Assembly: GCA_905212215.1 (NCBI GenBank)
Contig: CAJMDR010000075.1
Coordinates: 1-8,071, forward strand
DNA from: an uncultured Porphyromonadaceae bacterium
GTDB lineage: Bacteria > Bacteroidota > Bacteroidia > Bacteroidales > Muribaculaceae
Direction of reading: 5' to 3'
Length of the DNA stretch: 8,071 bases
Shown piece after piece: positions 1 to 6,533 of this stretch (the stretch's first letter is position 1; each line of letters starts with the position of its first letter). Below the pieces are notes generated by a model. The model made no database searches. It saw only the letters and a program-made list of their open reading frames with translations, and was not told the DNA's origin. The position numbers were made by a program, and so were the translations under genes.

Positions 1-43
1 CAGTCTGAAAAATCAAATAATAGAACCTCCCTTAAAATAGTAA

Positions 44-76
44 TGATGCCAGATAGAAACCCCTAGAATGGCATCA
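44..76 (+). promoter_or_regulatory. Leader hairpin just upstream of the aspartyl protease gene
   Basis: TGATGCCA (44-51) and TGGCATCA (69-76) form a perfect 8-bp inverted repeat. TAG (54-56) and CTA (63-65) can pair inside it around the loop AAACCC. The hairpin ends 12 nt before the ATG of the protease gene. No T-run follows on either strand, so it does not look like an intrinsic terminator. It could be an operator or an mRNA leader structure that affects translation or stability. The role is inference. Confidence 0.45.
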
Positions 77-88
77 AAAAATTGAGTT

Positions 89-1315
89 ATGAAAAAGATT
101 TTGTTAATTATTGCAATAAGCATAATTTGTGCGTCGGCTTCTTTCGCGCAAGAAGGCCTGTATCAGAATCAACTGAATGTAATCAAGGAAGCACTCAATA
201 CAAAGGACGCATCATTGTTGGATAGTCTGTTATCGGAAGATTGCACCATATTAGGCAATTTCGGCAATTTGCTCCAGCCCTCGCTTAAAGCTGTGTTCGG
301 GACACTCGCAAACAATACCATCGAAGACATGGTTCTCGTAAATTCAGAGCGTACCGACAACGGAGGTATGATTTTGACTTATAAGATAAAATATTCGGTT
401 CTCGGAGAGAAGGATGCTTGTTTCGGCTTCAATGAGAAAGGGAAGATTATACAGTTGGATTATCTCTCCGGGGCAAAAGCACAGTCTGTTAAGAAAGTAT
501 CTGCGAAAAAAGCTGGAGTGCCGTTGGTTACAATTCCTTTTGCATTGGATGCCAATCACTTGGTTGTCCTTAAAGGTCAAATTAACGGCAAGGATTGTAA
601 TTTAATATGGGATTCAGGAGCAAAGCGTTCTATCCTAAATTCTGACTATATTGCTGATCTAAACTCAAAAAGTGGGACTGCAAATATTGGCGGAGTAAAT
701 GCACATTCTACCGCAGGTGTCGCAGTCGCGGACAACATCAATCTCAATCTCTCCGGCATAACGACAGAGAACGCCTCATTCCTAACACGGAGTCTGAAAC
801 ATTTGGAGGCAAACGCAGAAGAATTGCCGATAGCCGGATTGATAGGTATGGATATATTGGGAGGCTATGACATTATTTATGATTACAACGCACGAAAACT
901 GACCTTAATTGATTCCAGTGTGCAGATCCGCCTGCAAGGTAATCCGATTGCCACAATACCATACAGTCAGTTCGCATCGGATTATCTGCCATGTATAAAA
1001 ATAAACATGGACGGTAAGGAAGTTGAATTAGGCATAGACTGTGGGGCCGGTGCAAATCTGATTCAAAAGTCTGCGTTGCCGGATGATGTGAAATTTGAAA
1101 CGACCAATCTTACGGGAATTTCGGGGAATGTTACCCAACAGGAATTTGGCAATCTGAACTTTACAACTGGAGGCGTTGCCTTTGAGGAACAGCCATTTGT
1201 TGTGGGCGACATAAGCCATTTGAATCTTGGCATAGATGGATTGCTTGGCTATCCATTTCTAAGCTCGCACAAAATGATGTTCAAAAATTCCACCAAAGAA
1301 CTGATTATATTCTGA
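89..1315 (+). CDS. Secreted retropepsin-like aspartyl protease with NTF2-like N-terminal domain
   Basis: The protein (408 aa) starts with a clear signal peptide: KK, a hydrophobic core and a SASFA|Q-type cleavage site at residues 20/21. Residues about 25-130 look like an NTF2/SnoaL-like fold, with an N-terminal helix of the type 'IKEALNTKDASLLDSLLSED' followed by beta strands. Two aspartyl-protease-like lobes follow. Lobe 1 has DSG at 175-177 and the hydrophobic-Gly motif LIGMDIL at 251-257. Lobe 2 has DCG at 318-320 and LLGYPFL at 385-391. Two such half-domains match the layout of PDZ-less bacterial retropepsin-like (clan AA) proteins, which usually act in the periplasm or at the cell surface; the substrate is unknown. 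The second lobe has Cys where Ser or Thr is usual after the catalytic Asp, so activity of that lobe is uncertain. There is no C-terminal anchor or sorting domain. The ATG is preceded by a hairpin (44-76), and no clear promoter is visible between it and the window edge. Confidence 0.85.
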   Translation: MKKILLIIAISIICASASFAQEGLYQNQLNVIKEALNTKDASLLDSLLSEDCTILGNFGNLLQPSLKAVFGTLANNTIEDMVLVNSERTDNGGMILTYKIKYSVLGEKDACFGFNEKGKIIQLDYLSGAKAQSVKKVSAKKAGVPLVTIPFALDANHLVVLKGQINGKDCNLIWDSGAKRSILNSDYIADLNSKSGTANIGGVNAHSTAGVAVADNINLNLSGITTENASFLTRSLKHLEANAEELPIAGLIGMDILGGYDIIYDYNARKLTLIDSSVQIRLQGNPIATIPYSQFASDYLPCIKINMDGKEVELGIDCGAGANLIQKSALPDDVKFETTNLTGISGNVTQQEFGNLNFTTGGVAFEEQPFVVGDISHLNLGIDGLLGYPFLSSHKMMFKNSTKELIIF

Positions 1316-1470
1316 TTGAATTATTGAGTGAAATAGCAACGTATAATACCGAAGATAGTTGTCAAGGAATTTCTTACTACTACTGAAAATCAATATTATA
1401 TACAGTCCAAGAAACAAGCCGGGTACAATAACTCCCAGAAAACAACTTAAAGATGGTGAAAAGGGTTCGA
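1316..1470. other. Convergent intergenic spacer
   Basis: These 155 bp lie between the stop codons of the protease gene and the leftward phosphatase gene. I see no ORF worth calling, no RNA gene and no convincing stem followed by a T-run on either strand. Termination here, if any, is not obvious from sequence. Confidence 0.6.
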
Positions 1471-1917
1471 TTATTTCAGTTTTCTGACTATCTCCCTGCA
1501 ACCCTTTTCGATGGCTTTGAAGCAGGTGTAATATACCTGTGCTGACTGATAGTGAGGATCCGGGAGGTCTGAAGATTCTCCGAAACAGATGTCGTTGAAT
1601 AATGCGATACGATTCCAGTGTGATGGATCCAATAACCGCATCACTTCGGTCTTATGTTGCCTTGTCATAACAATGATTCGGTCGGCTGCATTAACCAATT
1701 CCGCAGTTATCATCACTGCCTTACCACCCATCGAATATCCATGCTCCGCCGCTATTTGACACATGATTCCTTCACGTTCTTGCCCGTATGGGACATCTGT
1801 TCCACATGATAGAATCTCAATGTCTTCAAGGCTTGTTTCTTGAATCATTTTTCTCAAAATGACCTCGGCAACTGCCGAGCGGCTTGCATTACCGGTACAC
1901 ACAAATACAATCTTCAT
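1471..1917 (-). CDS. Low-molecular-weight protein tyrosine phosphatase family protein
   Basis: The 148-residue product has the family's usual length and both active-site elements. The N-terminal P-loop is C7-T-G-N-A-S-R13-S (CX5RS). The general-acid loop is D117-L-P-D120-P-H, where D120 is the expected proton donor. The family dephosphorylates tyrosine phosphate on proteins; some relatives act as arsenate reductases, but the paired redox cysteines of thioredoxin-coupled ArsC are not evident, so phosphatase is the better call. It is cytoplasmic, with no signal or membrane segment. It is the last gene of a leftward run after the SMR and MFS transporter genes, starting 30 nt after the MFS stop, so it is probably co-transcribed. 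Why a tyrosine phosphatase is joined to two exporters cannot be told from sequence; it could modulate a kinase or export-linked process. Confidence 0.88.
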   Translation of the reverse strand: MKIVFVCTGNASRSAVAEVILRKMIQETSLEDIEILSCGTDVPYGQEREGIMCQIAAEHGYSMGGKAVMITAELVNAADRIIVMTRQHKTEVMRLLDPSHWNRIALFNDICFGESSDLPDPHYQSAQVYYTCFKAIEKGCREIVRKLK

Positions 1918-1947
1918 TGGAGCGGATTTATTTATAAAATGAATATG

Positions 1948-3141
1948 TTACATTCCCGCCGGATTAACTTTTTGTTTTGAGCAATTGACAAGGAGGGAAG
2001 CCACTATGAAAAATATTCCCGTGCATACTACCCCTGTCCAACTGAAATGCTCCCAAGACAAGCCTGCGACAAAAGTCCCAACTGAACCGCCAAGAAAATA
2101 GACCGTCATATAGACTGTGTTTATCCTATTTATGGCTGAATCGTCCAATGCAACCACGCTGGCTTGATTTGACAGATGCACACACTGCATCCCGGCATCA
2201 ATCAACAGAATAGCTATGATTATCCACAAATAGCTGTTATCTCCATACAGTGCAATTATCCATGTCAATAACATCAGGCAAGCTCCTATGACTGAAAAGA
2301 ATCTCACCCCGTATTTCGGGATATAGCCGCTGATGAACACCACCGTCGAGGCTCCGGCTAATCCGCATAGACCGAGTATGCCGATAATGTTGTCACTTGC
2401 AAAGAACGGAGTCTGTTTCAATCGGAATGCAAGGCAGCTCCACAATGCAAAGAATGAAGCGTATGCCAATGATGCCCTTAATGATGCGACACGAAGATAA
2501 GGGTATTTTGCAAACAACCGCAGTAATGATTTCAAAAGATTTAAATATGTGTCCTGTCTGAGAGGCGGTAATGACGGCAACATTCGATGAATCATTACGA
2601 AACAGCCAAGCATAAAGAAACTTGCCACGAAATAAACAGAACGCCAGCCCCATGTGTCAGCCAATAATCCACTGAAGACACGAGACCCCAGAATGCCGAT
2701 GAGAAGACAGGATTGGATGATACCCACGTTGCGGACTTTGTGTACGGGAGAAGAATTATAGGATACCAACGGGATGAAGAATTGCGGCATAACGGATGAC
2801 GCACCTGCGAAAAAAGATGCTATCCATATGCAATATATATTTGGTGAAACCGCTATTGAAAGCAATGCACATGCCGAAATAATGTAGTTTGCCAATATAA
2901 GTTTCTTTCTTGACAGCAAGTCACCAAGTGGAATGACAAACAGAAGTCCTGCCATATATCCAATCTGGGTCAATGTCGCCACAATACTGGCTGAAAAGTC
3001 AGTCACATTAAAAGCTCTTGCCATACTTCCCAATAATGGCTGATTGTAGTAGCAATTCGCCACCGAAAGTCCGGTGGCGATTGCCATAAGAGCGAGCAAG
3101 GGAGTTGGAATACCTTGATTTTGTTTCAATTCATATCTCAT
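1948..3141 (-). CDS. MFS transporter, drug:H+ antiporter-like
   Basis: The protein has 397 residues and about twelve hydrophobic segments, typical of the 12-TM major facilitator superfamily. An N-terminal ANCYYNQPLL stretch (residues 28-37) lies in TM1, and a motif-A-like loop GDLLSRKK (73-80) lies between TM2 and TM3. A central cytoplasmic loop around residues 185-215 separates the two six-helix halves. The family exports small molecules across the inner membrane using the proton gradient; the substrate cannot be assigned. The ATG lies 13 nt after the stop of the SMR exporter gene and the stop is 30 nt before the phosphatase gene, so it is the middle gene of a three-gene operon. The nearby Crp/Fnr-type regulator is the likely controller. 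A short C-terminal tail containing KQKVNPAGM is consistent with a cytoplasmic end. Confidence 0.88.
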   Translation of the reverse strand: MRYELKQNQGIPTPLLALMAIATGLSVANCYYNQPLLGSMARAFNVTDFSASIVATLTQIGYMAGLLFVIPLGDLLSRKKLILANYIISACALLSIAVSPNIYCIWIASFFAGASSVMPQFFIPLVSYNSSPVHKVRNVGIIQSCLLIGILGSRVFSGLLADTWGWRSVYFVASFFMLGCFVMIHRMLPSLPPLRQDTYLNLLKSLLRLFAKYPYLRVASLRASLAYASFFALWSCLAFRLKQTPFFASDNIIGILGLCGLAGASTVVFISGYIPKYGVRFFSVIGACLMLLTWIIALYGDNSYLWIIIAILLIDAGMQCVHLSNQASVVALDDSAINRINTVYMTVYFLGGSVGTFVAGLSWEHFSWTGVVCTGIFFIVASLLVNCSKQKVNPAGM

Positions 3142-3154
3142 GAGCCTATTGTTA

Positions 3155-3481
3155 CTATGATGAGACTGCCTTCAATCCAATCAAAGACAAAATGAGGGTG
3201 ACTAAAAAGAAAATTCTTATGGGAGCCGTAGATTCCTTGAAAAAGATTATTCCGACCAAGACAGTGCCTACCGCCCCAATTCCGGTCCAAACGGCATAGG
3301 CCGTGCCCAAGGGTAAGGTTCGGACTGCTTTTGCAAGGAGTGCCATACTCAAGACCGTGGAAGCGAGAAATCCACTTCCCCACAGATAGTATTCAAAACC
3401 GGAGGCAGACCTTGCTTTACCTAAACAGAATGTCAGGCTTACCTCAAATAATCCAGCCAATAATAATATTATCCAATTCAT
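3155..3481 (-). CDS. SMR-family exporter, SugE/Gdx-like
   Basis: A 108-residue, four-TM protein of exactly the size of small multidrug resistance proteins. The essential membrane glutamate is E13 (AGLFE, TM1), and the conserved TM3 block LPLGTAYAVWTGIGAVG covers residues 56-72. That block is of the SugE/Gdx (guanidinium exporter) kind rather than EmrE-like. However, the position three after the glutamate, usually Trp in guanidinium exporters, is Leu16 here, so substrate specificity may differ. SMR proteins work as dual-topology dimers in the inner membrane and exchange cationic substrates for protons. It is the first gene of the leftward operon, followed 13 nt later by the MFS gene. A TAATTTTG -7 box lies 20 nt before the ATG, and a pair of palindromic sites lies just upstream. 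Alternative call: generic quaternary ammonium or multidrug exporter. Confidence 0.85.
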   Translation of the reverse strand: MNWIILLLAGLFEVSLTFCLGKARSASGFEYYLWGSGFLASTVLSMALLAKAVRTLPLGTAYAVWTGIGAVGTVLVGIIFFKESTAPIRIFFLVTLILSLIGLKAVSS

Positions 3482-3501
3482 ATCTGTATTTTTTACGGAT
3501 G

Positions 3502-3509
3502 CAAAATTA
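3502..3509 (-). promoter_or_regulatory. -7 promoter box for the SMR-MFS-phosphatase operon
   Basis: Read leftwards this is TAATTTTG, a full match to the Bacteroidetes -7 consensus TAnnTTTG, ending 20 nt before the SMR start codon. A TTG about 16 nt upstream is a poor -33 element, which fits a promoter needing an activator. The predicted start of transcription is near 3498. Confidence 0.6.
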
Positions 3510-3529
3510 GCTAAAACATAGCGCGCAAC

Positions 3530-3569
3530 TTTTTACATATGGCAAAAACGGTTTTATCATATGTAAAAA
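3530..3569. promoter_or_regulatory. Twin palindromic operator sites in the divergent promoter region
   Basis: TTTTnnCATATGnnAAAA occurs twice, at 3530-3547 and 3552-3569, with start points exactly 22 bp apart (two helical turns). In addition, the outer halves TTTTTACATATG (3530-3541) and CATATGTAAAAA (3558-3569) form a perfect 12-bp inverted repeat, and AAAAC-G-GTTTT sits at its centre (3545-3555). Dyad sites of this size suit a dimeric Crp/Fnr-type protein, whose gene lies next door. The centre of the nearer site is about 40 bp upstream of the predicted start of the SMR operon, the usual class II activator position. Assignment to this regulator is inference. Confidence 0.6.
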
Positions 3570-3604
3570 TCAGTTCTGCCATCCTGATTCTGCCGGATAT
3601 TTAG

Positions 3605-3612
3605 TAATTTTG
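3605..3612 (+). promoter_or_regulatory. -7 promoter box for the Crp/Fnr-family regulator gene
   Basis: TAATTTTG matches TAnnTTTG in full and lies 24 nt before the regulator's ATG. The -33 region (around 3583) has only a weak CCTG. The palindromic sites are about 55 and 77 bp upstream of the predicted start, so autoregulation is possible but not clearly positioned. Confidence 0.55.
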
Positions 3613-3636
3613 CAAATAAATCGGAACCTATAAATT

Positions 3637-4200
3637 ATGGATATAAAGCAGATAATCACCCAACGATATGCGATGCCTGAGTCATCTCTAAGCCGATTAA
3701 AGGAATGTCTGTCGGAAGTTTCATATCCTAAGGGATACCGGGTGTTGGAGAATGGGAAAATTGAAAAAGACATCTTTTTCATAAAGAAGGGAATTGTCCG
3801 TGCCTTTACTTTAATGGACGGGAAGGACATTACATTTTGGATTGGTAAGGAAGGAGCAACCATAGTTTCCATGAAGGGATATGTGAACGAAGAACCCGGC
3901 TATGAAACCATGGAGCTGATGGAAGACTCAATCTTGTATGTATTATCACGAAAAAAATTACAGGATTTATTTTTGCAGGACTTACATATTGCTAATTGGG
4001 GACGGCGATATGCTGAGATGGAATTGCTTGCTGCCGAAGAAAGGTTGATTTCCATGCTTTCTGTCATCGCCTCGGAGCGTTACAGCGAACTGCTGAAGAA
4101 TAATCCGGATTTGCTGCAACGCTTACCTCTCGGAAGCATAGCTACTTATTTAGGTATTACACAAACAAGTCTGAGCCGGATTAGGGCAAAGGTAAAATAA
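3637..4200 (+). CDS. Crp/Fnr-family transcriptional regulator
   Basis: The protein (187 aa) has an N-terminal cyclic-nucleotide-binding-like beta barrel (about residues 20-115, with YPKGYRVLENGKIEKDIFFIKKGIVR at its start), a long dimerization helix (about 120-150) and a C-terminal helix-turn-helix (about 164-186, LGSIATYLGITQTSLSRIR). This is the compact layout common in Bacteroidetes. The cysteines expected for an iron-sulfur FNR sensor are absent (only C24 is seen), and the phosphate-binding cassette typical of cAMP binding is not preserved, so the ligand is unknown. It is divergent from the SMR-MFS-phosphatase operon and shares with it a region holding two palindromic sites, so it most likely controls that operon. 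The start is supported by the properly spaced -7 box and by the family's usual N-terminus. Confidence 0.87.
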   Translation: MDIKQIITQRYAMPESSLSRLKECLSEVSYPKGYRVLENGKIEKDIFFIKKGIVRAFTLMDGKDITFWIGKEGATIVSMKGYVNEEPGYETMELMEDSILYVLSRKKLQDLFLQDLHIANWGRRYAEMELLAAEERLISMLSVIASERYSELLKNNPDLLQRLPLGSIATYLGITQTSLSRIRAKVK

Positions 4201-4215
4201 CTTCGAGCAACCAGT

Positions 4216-4246
4216 CAATGCATAACTGTTAGAAGCATTGTTTGTT
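4216..4246 (+). terminator. Possible weak terminator after the Crp/Fnr-family gene
   Basis: CAATGC (4216-4221) pairs perfectly with GCATTG (4235-4240), and TTTGTT follows. The stem begins 16 nt after the regulator's stop codon. The stem is short with a 13-nt loop, so strength is doubtful. A competing stem CATAAC/GTTATG (4221-4226, 4244-4249) overlaps it. Confidence 0.35.
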
Positions 4247-4264
4247 ATGAAATCGAAATATACA

Positions 4265-4287
4265 ATTCCCAACCACTGTTTGGGAAT
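4265..4287 (-). terminator. Possible terminator after the relaxase gene
   Basis: ATTCCCAA (4265-4272) and TTGGGAAT (4280-4287) form a perfect 8-bp stem with a 7-nt loop. It begins 19 nt downstream of the relaxase stop when read leftwards. The sequence after it is TGTATATTTC, T-rich but not an unbroken run. It sits between two convergent genes, where a terminator is expected. Confidence 0.45.
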
Positions 4288-4306
4288 GTGAACATTGAAA
4301 ACGGGA

Positions 4307-5947
4307 TTACAAACTTATCCCGCCTCGCCCTCTATCAATCTTCCAGTCATACCGACCTTCCGCGACATCGCCAATCTCGTTGAGTGTGTGGCGATGTTTT
4401 ATTTCATCAAAGGGTTGGCGGTGTTCCGCATAGTCGCAGAGCCATGCGCCGACCGCTTTCTGCTGCTCGGTGGTCTCACCATAGCTCTGCATCACGCTCT
4501 TGATGTCGGCGGCTTCGGAGGGAGAAAAGAGTGATTTGTGCCGTTCCGTGGCGAAATGGATAATCGCATCAATGGCTCGTCTGAACACCTCACTTGCCTT
4601 GTAGAGAATATTCGCAATAATATTCAGAATGTCCCGGCTCGATTTCAGCGCACTCTGTAACCGCTCTATTGTCTTGTCCTTCTCCGCCGTTGCCCGGCTC
4701 ACCGCCATGCTGATGCGGTGCTGCTCTCCGGTCTTCTGCTCCCGAAGTTGCCGGAGTGCCTTGTTTCTCTCGGATTCAAAAGTGTCAGCCATTGCCATAG
4801 CACTGTCACGTTCCAGTTCGACCGTCCGTTCCGCCTCGGTCATGGGGCAGAAGTCCTCTATCCATTTGATTCTGCCATTTCTTGTTATGGCATCCGCGAG
4901 GAACTGTTTGAGTGTTCTCGTTTGACCGTTGAAATATATCACACCTTTCTTTATATAGGCGTGTTTCCTCCAGAGCTTGTCATGTATCTCTCCCTGGGTT
5001 ATCTTTGGATTGAGTGTGAACAGGTCGTCGATGAAAGCCTCTATGCGGTCAAAGCGTTCCTGAGATGTTGCGAAGTCAAGCAGTTCGTTGACCGCAAGTA
5101 TTCTGGCTCCATGGAACACCATCTTCCGGTTGTGGTCTACAAGCATATATCCATAGGGAGCGTCCTTTTTCCCGAAGAATATTATGTCTACTCCGAGCTT
5201 GCTTTTCAACTCTTTCTTCAATTCCTCCTTGTCAGTGCAGGTGTCACGGTATTTCATCAGTATGGAGCGAAGCTGGCGCGCCCGGTTCTTGTCGGTGGCA
5301 CCATATTTATATAAGGCGTGGAAGTCACTGGAGGGAACTTTCATCTGCACACGTCCGCCTCTCTTTATATATACGGTGTCATCCTTTTCATAGACTTCAT
5401 ATCCCAAGGACGACATTACAGCCTTGAATTGGGCACATGATGAGAAGGTGTATTGTCTGGCAGCCTCAAAGTCTTTTTCGACTTTCTTACGTCTGTCAGT
5501 TCCGAGAATACGGTCGATGACTTCCTGCGAGCGGCGGCGCTCGTTATGGTCGTTTATCTTTTTTCCATCAGGAGATACACGGGATGTCACGATGTGAAGA
5601 TGAGTGTTCCCGGTATCATAGTGGGAATAGATCAGAACAGGTTGCCCATGCTCCATATATCCCATTTCCCTGAGATATTCATGTGCGAAATCAAGGAGTT
5701 CTTTTTCTGTCATTTCATGTCCTTTGCAAGAAATGGCAAGATGGAACTGTGCTTTCTTTATTCTGTCGTTTCTTGAGCTATAGGTGTCAAGATAATTGAT
5801 AAATTCGTCTGAGGTGGGTTTACCGAATGTCCCGATGCTCCCGAAGTTAAGTATCTCGATAAGTCGGGCTACACCTTTCGAGACCTTTCGTTCATTGTAA
5901 CCGACAGCATGGAAGTTCGAGCTTCCCGGTAATATGGTGGCTATCAT
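4307..5947 (-). CDS. mobB: MOBP-type relaxase / mobilization nuclease
   Basis: A 546-residue relaxase of the Relaxase (PF03432) type. Motif I carries the likely nucleophile Y17 (AVGYNERKVSKG), motif II is QFHLAIS (67-73), and the metal-binding motif III is H109-Y-D111-T-G-N-T-H116-L-H118. These enzymes nick one strand at the origin of transfer, stay bound to the 5' end through tyrosine and pilot the strand into a recipient. After the nuclease domain (to about 165) comes a conserved middle region. Residues about 370-440 are charged and heptad-like (probable coiled coil), and a basic C-terminus ends in DRGRGGISL. The length and all catalytic residues suggest an intact gene. It lies downstream of a MobC-like gene on the same strand, separated by a 161-bp repeat-rich spacer. 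The start codon overlaps a TGA (ATGA). The symbol follows the usual naming of the relaxase in Bacteroides mobilization pairs and is not certain. No coupling protein follows it, so transfer would need help from another conjugative element. Confidence 0.9.
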   Translation of the reverse strand: MIATILPGSSNFHAVGYNERKVSKGVARLIEILNFGSIGTFGKPTSDEFINYLDTYSSRNDRIKKAQFHLAISCKGHEMTEKELLDFAHEYLREMGYMEHGQPVLIYSHYDTGNTHLHIVTSRVSPDGKKINDHNERRRSQEVIDRILGTDRRKKVEKDFEAARQYTFSSCAQFKAVMSSLGYEVYEKDDTVYIKRGGRVQMKVPSSDFHALYKYGATDKNRARQLRSILMKYRDTCTDKEELKKELKSKLGVDIIFFGKKDAPYGYMLVDHNRKMVFHGARILAVNELLDFATSQERFDRIEAFIDDLFTLNPKITQGEIHDKLWRKHAYIKKGVIYFNGQTRTLKQFLADAITRNGRIKWIEDFCPMTEAERTVELERDSAMAMADTFESERNKALRQLREQKTGEQHRISMAVSRATAEKDKTIERLQSALKSSRDILNIIANILYKASEVFRRAIDAIIHFATERHKSLFSPSEAADIKSVMQSYGETTEQQKAVGAWLCDYAEHRQPFDEIKHRHTLNEIGDVAEGRYDWKIDRGRGGISL

Positions 5948-6108
5948 TCTTGGTATTCTGGTTTATTGGTATCTTGGATTCGAGTGTTCCGGTAACTTCG
6001 GTTGTTCGGATGCTGAACATCCGGCTATTTCGGTCATCTTATCCTGATGATCGAGATTTTTGGGTTGATAAATATTTGAATATCTCGGACAATGGGTGGA
6101 AATAACCG
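5948..6108. repeat. Degenerate short-period repeat in the mobC-relaxase spacer
   Basis: This gene-free spacer is built from related words 8-12 nt apart: TTCTTGGTA, TTCTGGTTTA, TTGGTATC, TTCCGGTAAC, TTCGGTTG, TTCGGATG, ATTTCGGTC. CCGGATGTTCAGCATCCG-type dyads also occur (CGGATG 6008-6013 with CATCCG 6019-6024). The word set resembles that found upstream of mobC at 6740-7130. A TATCCTG (6040-6046), reminiscent of IncP-type nic sites, lies within it. No credible ORF exists. Function unknown; a relaxosome-binding or transcript-structure role is inference. Confidence 0.5.
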
Positions 6109-6492
6109 TCACAGCCTTGTAGCCTTTTTCGTGACGATTAGGAGTTCCCGTTTCATAGTGTCCAAGGTCTTTTGAACATCGGATACTGCGGGCATCAGGA
6201 CTTCGGATATATAGTTTCCTGACAGTAACCCGGCAACCGAAAGCTCGTTTGCTCTCTTTACCGACTGATTCAGGTTTCCACCTGCCCAGGACAGTTCGTT
6301 CTGGAACTTTTGGTAAAACTCACCGAGGTCATTAAGTAGCTGGAGCTTTAGTTTGGCGTTGATGTCGGAGTATTCTGCTATGGCGGAGCGGATATAATGG
6401 CTTACAGAGGTGTAGGAAGCGGATTTTTCCTTTAATGAGGCATATTCCTCCGGAGTCAGCCTTAACTGAAAATACTTGGTTCTTTGATTCAT
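6109..6492 (-). CDS. mobC: MobC-like relaxosome accessory protein (ribbon-helix-helix)
   Basis: A 127-residue protein when started at the ATG at 6492. Residues about 5-40 (KYFQLRLTPEEYASLKEKS...SHYIRSAI) have the beta-strand plus two-helix pattern of a ribbon-helix-helix DNA-binding domain. Residues 71-76 are GGNLNQ followed by VKRAN, the hallmark of the bacterial mobilisation MobC family. Such proteins bind near the origin of transfer and help the relaxase to open and nick it. An in-frame extension of 47 codons upstream exists, but it runs through the hairpin array and lacks family similarity, so the internal ATG is the better start. The relaxase gene follows 161 nt downstream. In Bacteroides literature a protein in this position is often called MobA, so the symbol is provisional. 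Confidence 0.85.
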   Translation of the reverse strand: MNQRTKYFQLRLTPEEYASLKEKSASYTSVSHYIRSAIAEYSDINAKLKLQLLNDLGEFYQKFQNELSWAGGNLNQSVKRANELSVAGLLSGNYISEVLMPAVSDVQKTLDTMKRELLIVTKKATRL

Positions 6493-6507
6493 AGTAACTG
6501 GATTATC
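6493..6507. repeat. AGTAACTG(G/A)ATTATC repeat, copy 1, abutting the mobC start
   Basis: AGTAACTGGATTATC ends directly against the mobC start codon (read leftwards, GATAATCCAGTTACT then ATG). A 14/15 match is at 7214-7228, about 720 bp upstream, and a looser version at 6944-6957 (AATAACTGAATATC). It may be a binding word for the adjacent ribbon-helix-helix protein; that is inference. Confidence 0.45.
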
Positions 6508-6533
6508 TGGGTGTCCAAGGCTCCCGGATACTC

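Noticed and set aside
1471..1917. Arsenate reductase (ArsC) assignment for the phosphatase-like gene
   Set aside because: The P-loop is CTGNASRS without the following redox cysteine arrangement of thioredoxin-coupled ArsC, and no ArsR or arsenite pump gene is nearby.
3138..3383. Leftward 81-residue frame overlapping the SMR gene
   Set aside because: It is a shifted-frame shadow of the SMR gene, whose TM pattern and conserved Glu13 and TM3 motif are clear in the other frame.
4718..5314. Rightward 198-residue open frame inside the relaxase gene
   Set aside because: It lies antisense to a relaxase with all catalytic motifs intact, and its own translation is Cys/Ser/Leu-rich with no recognisable domain.
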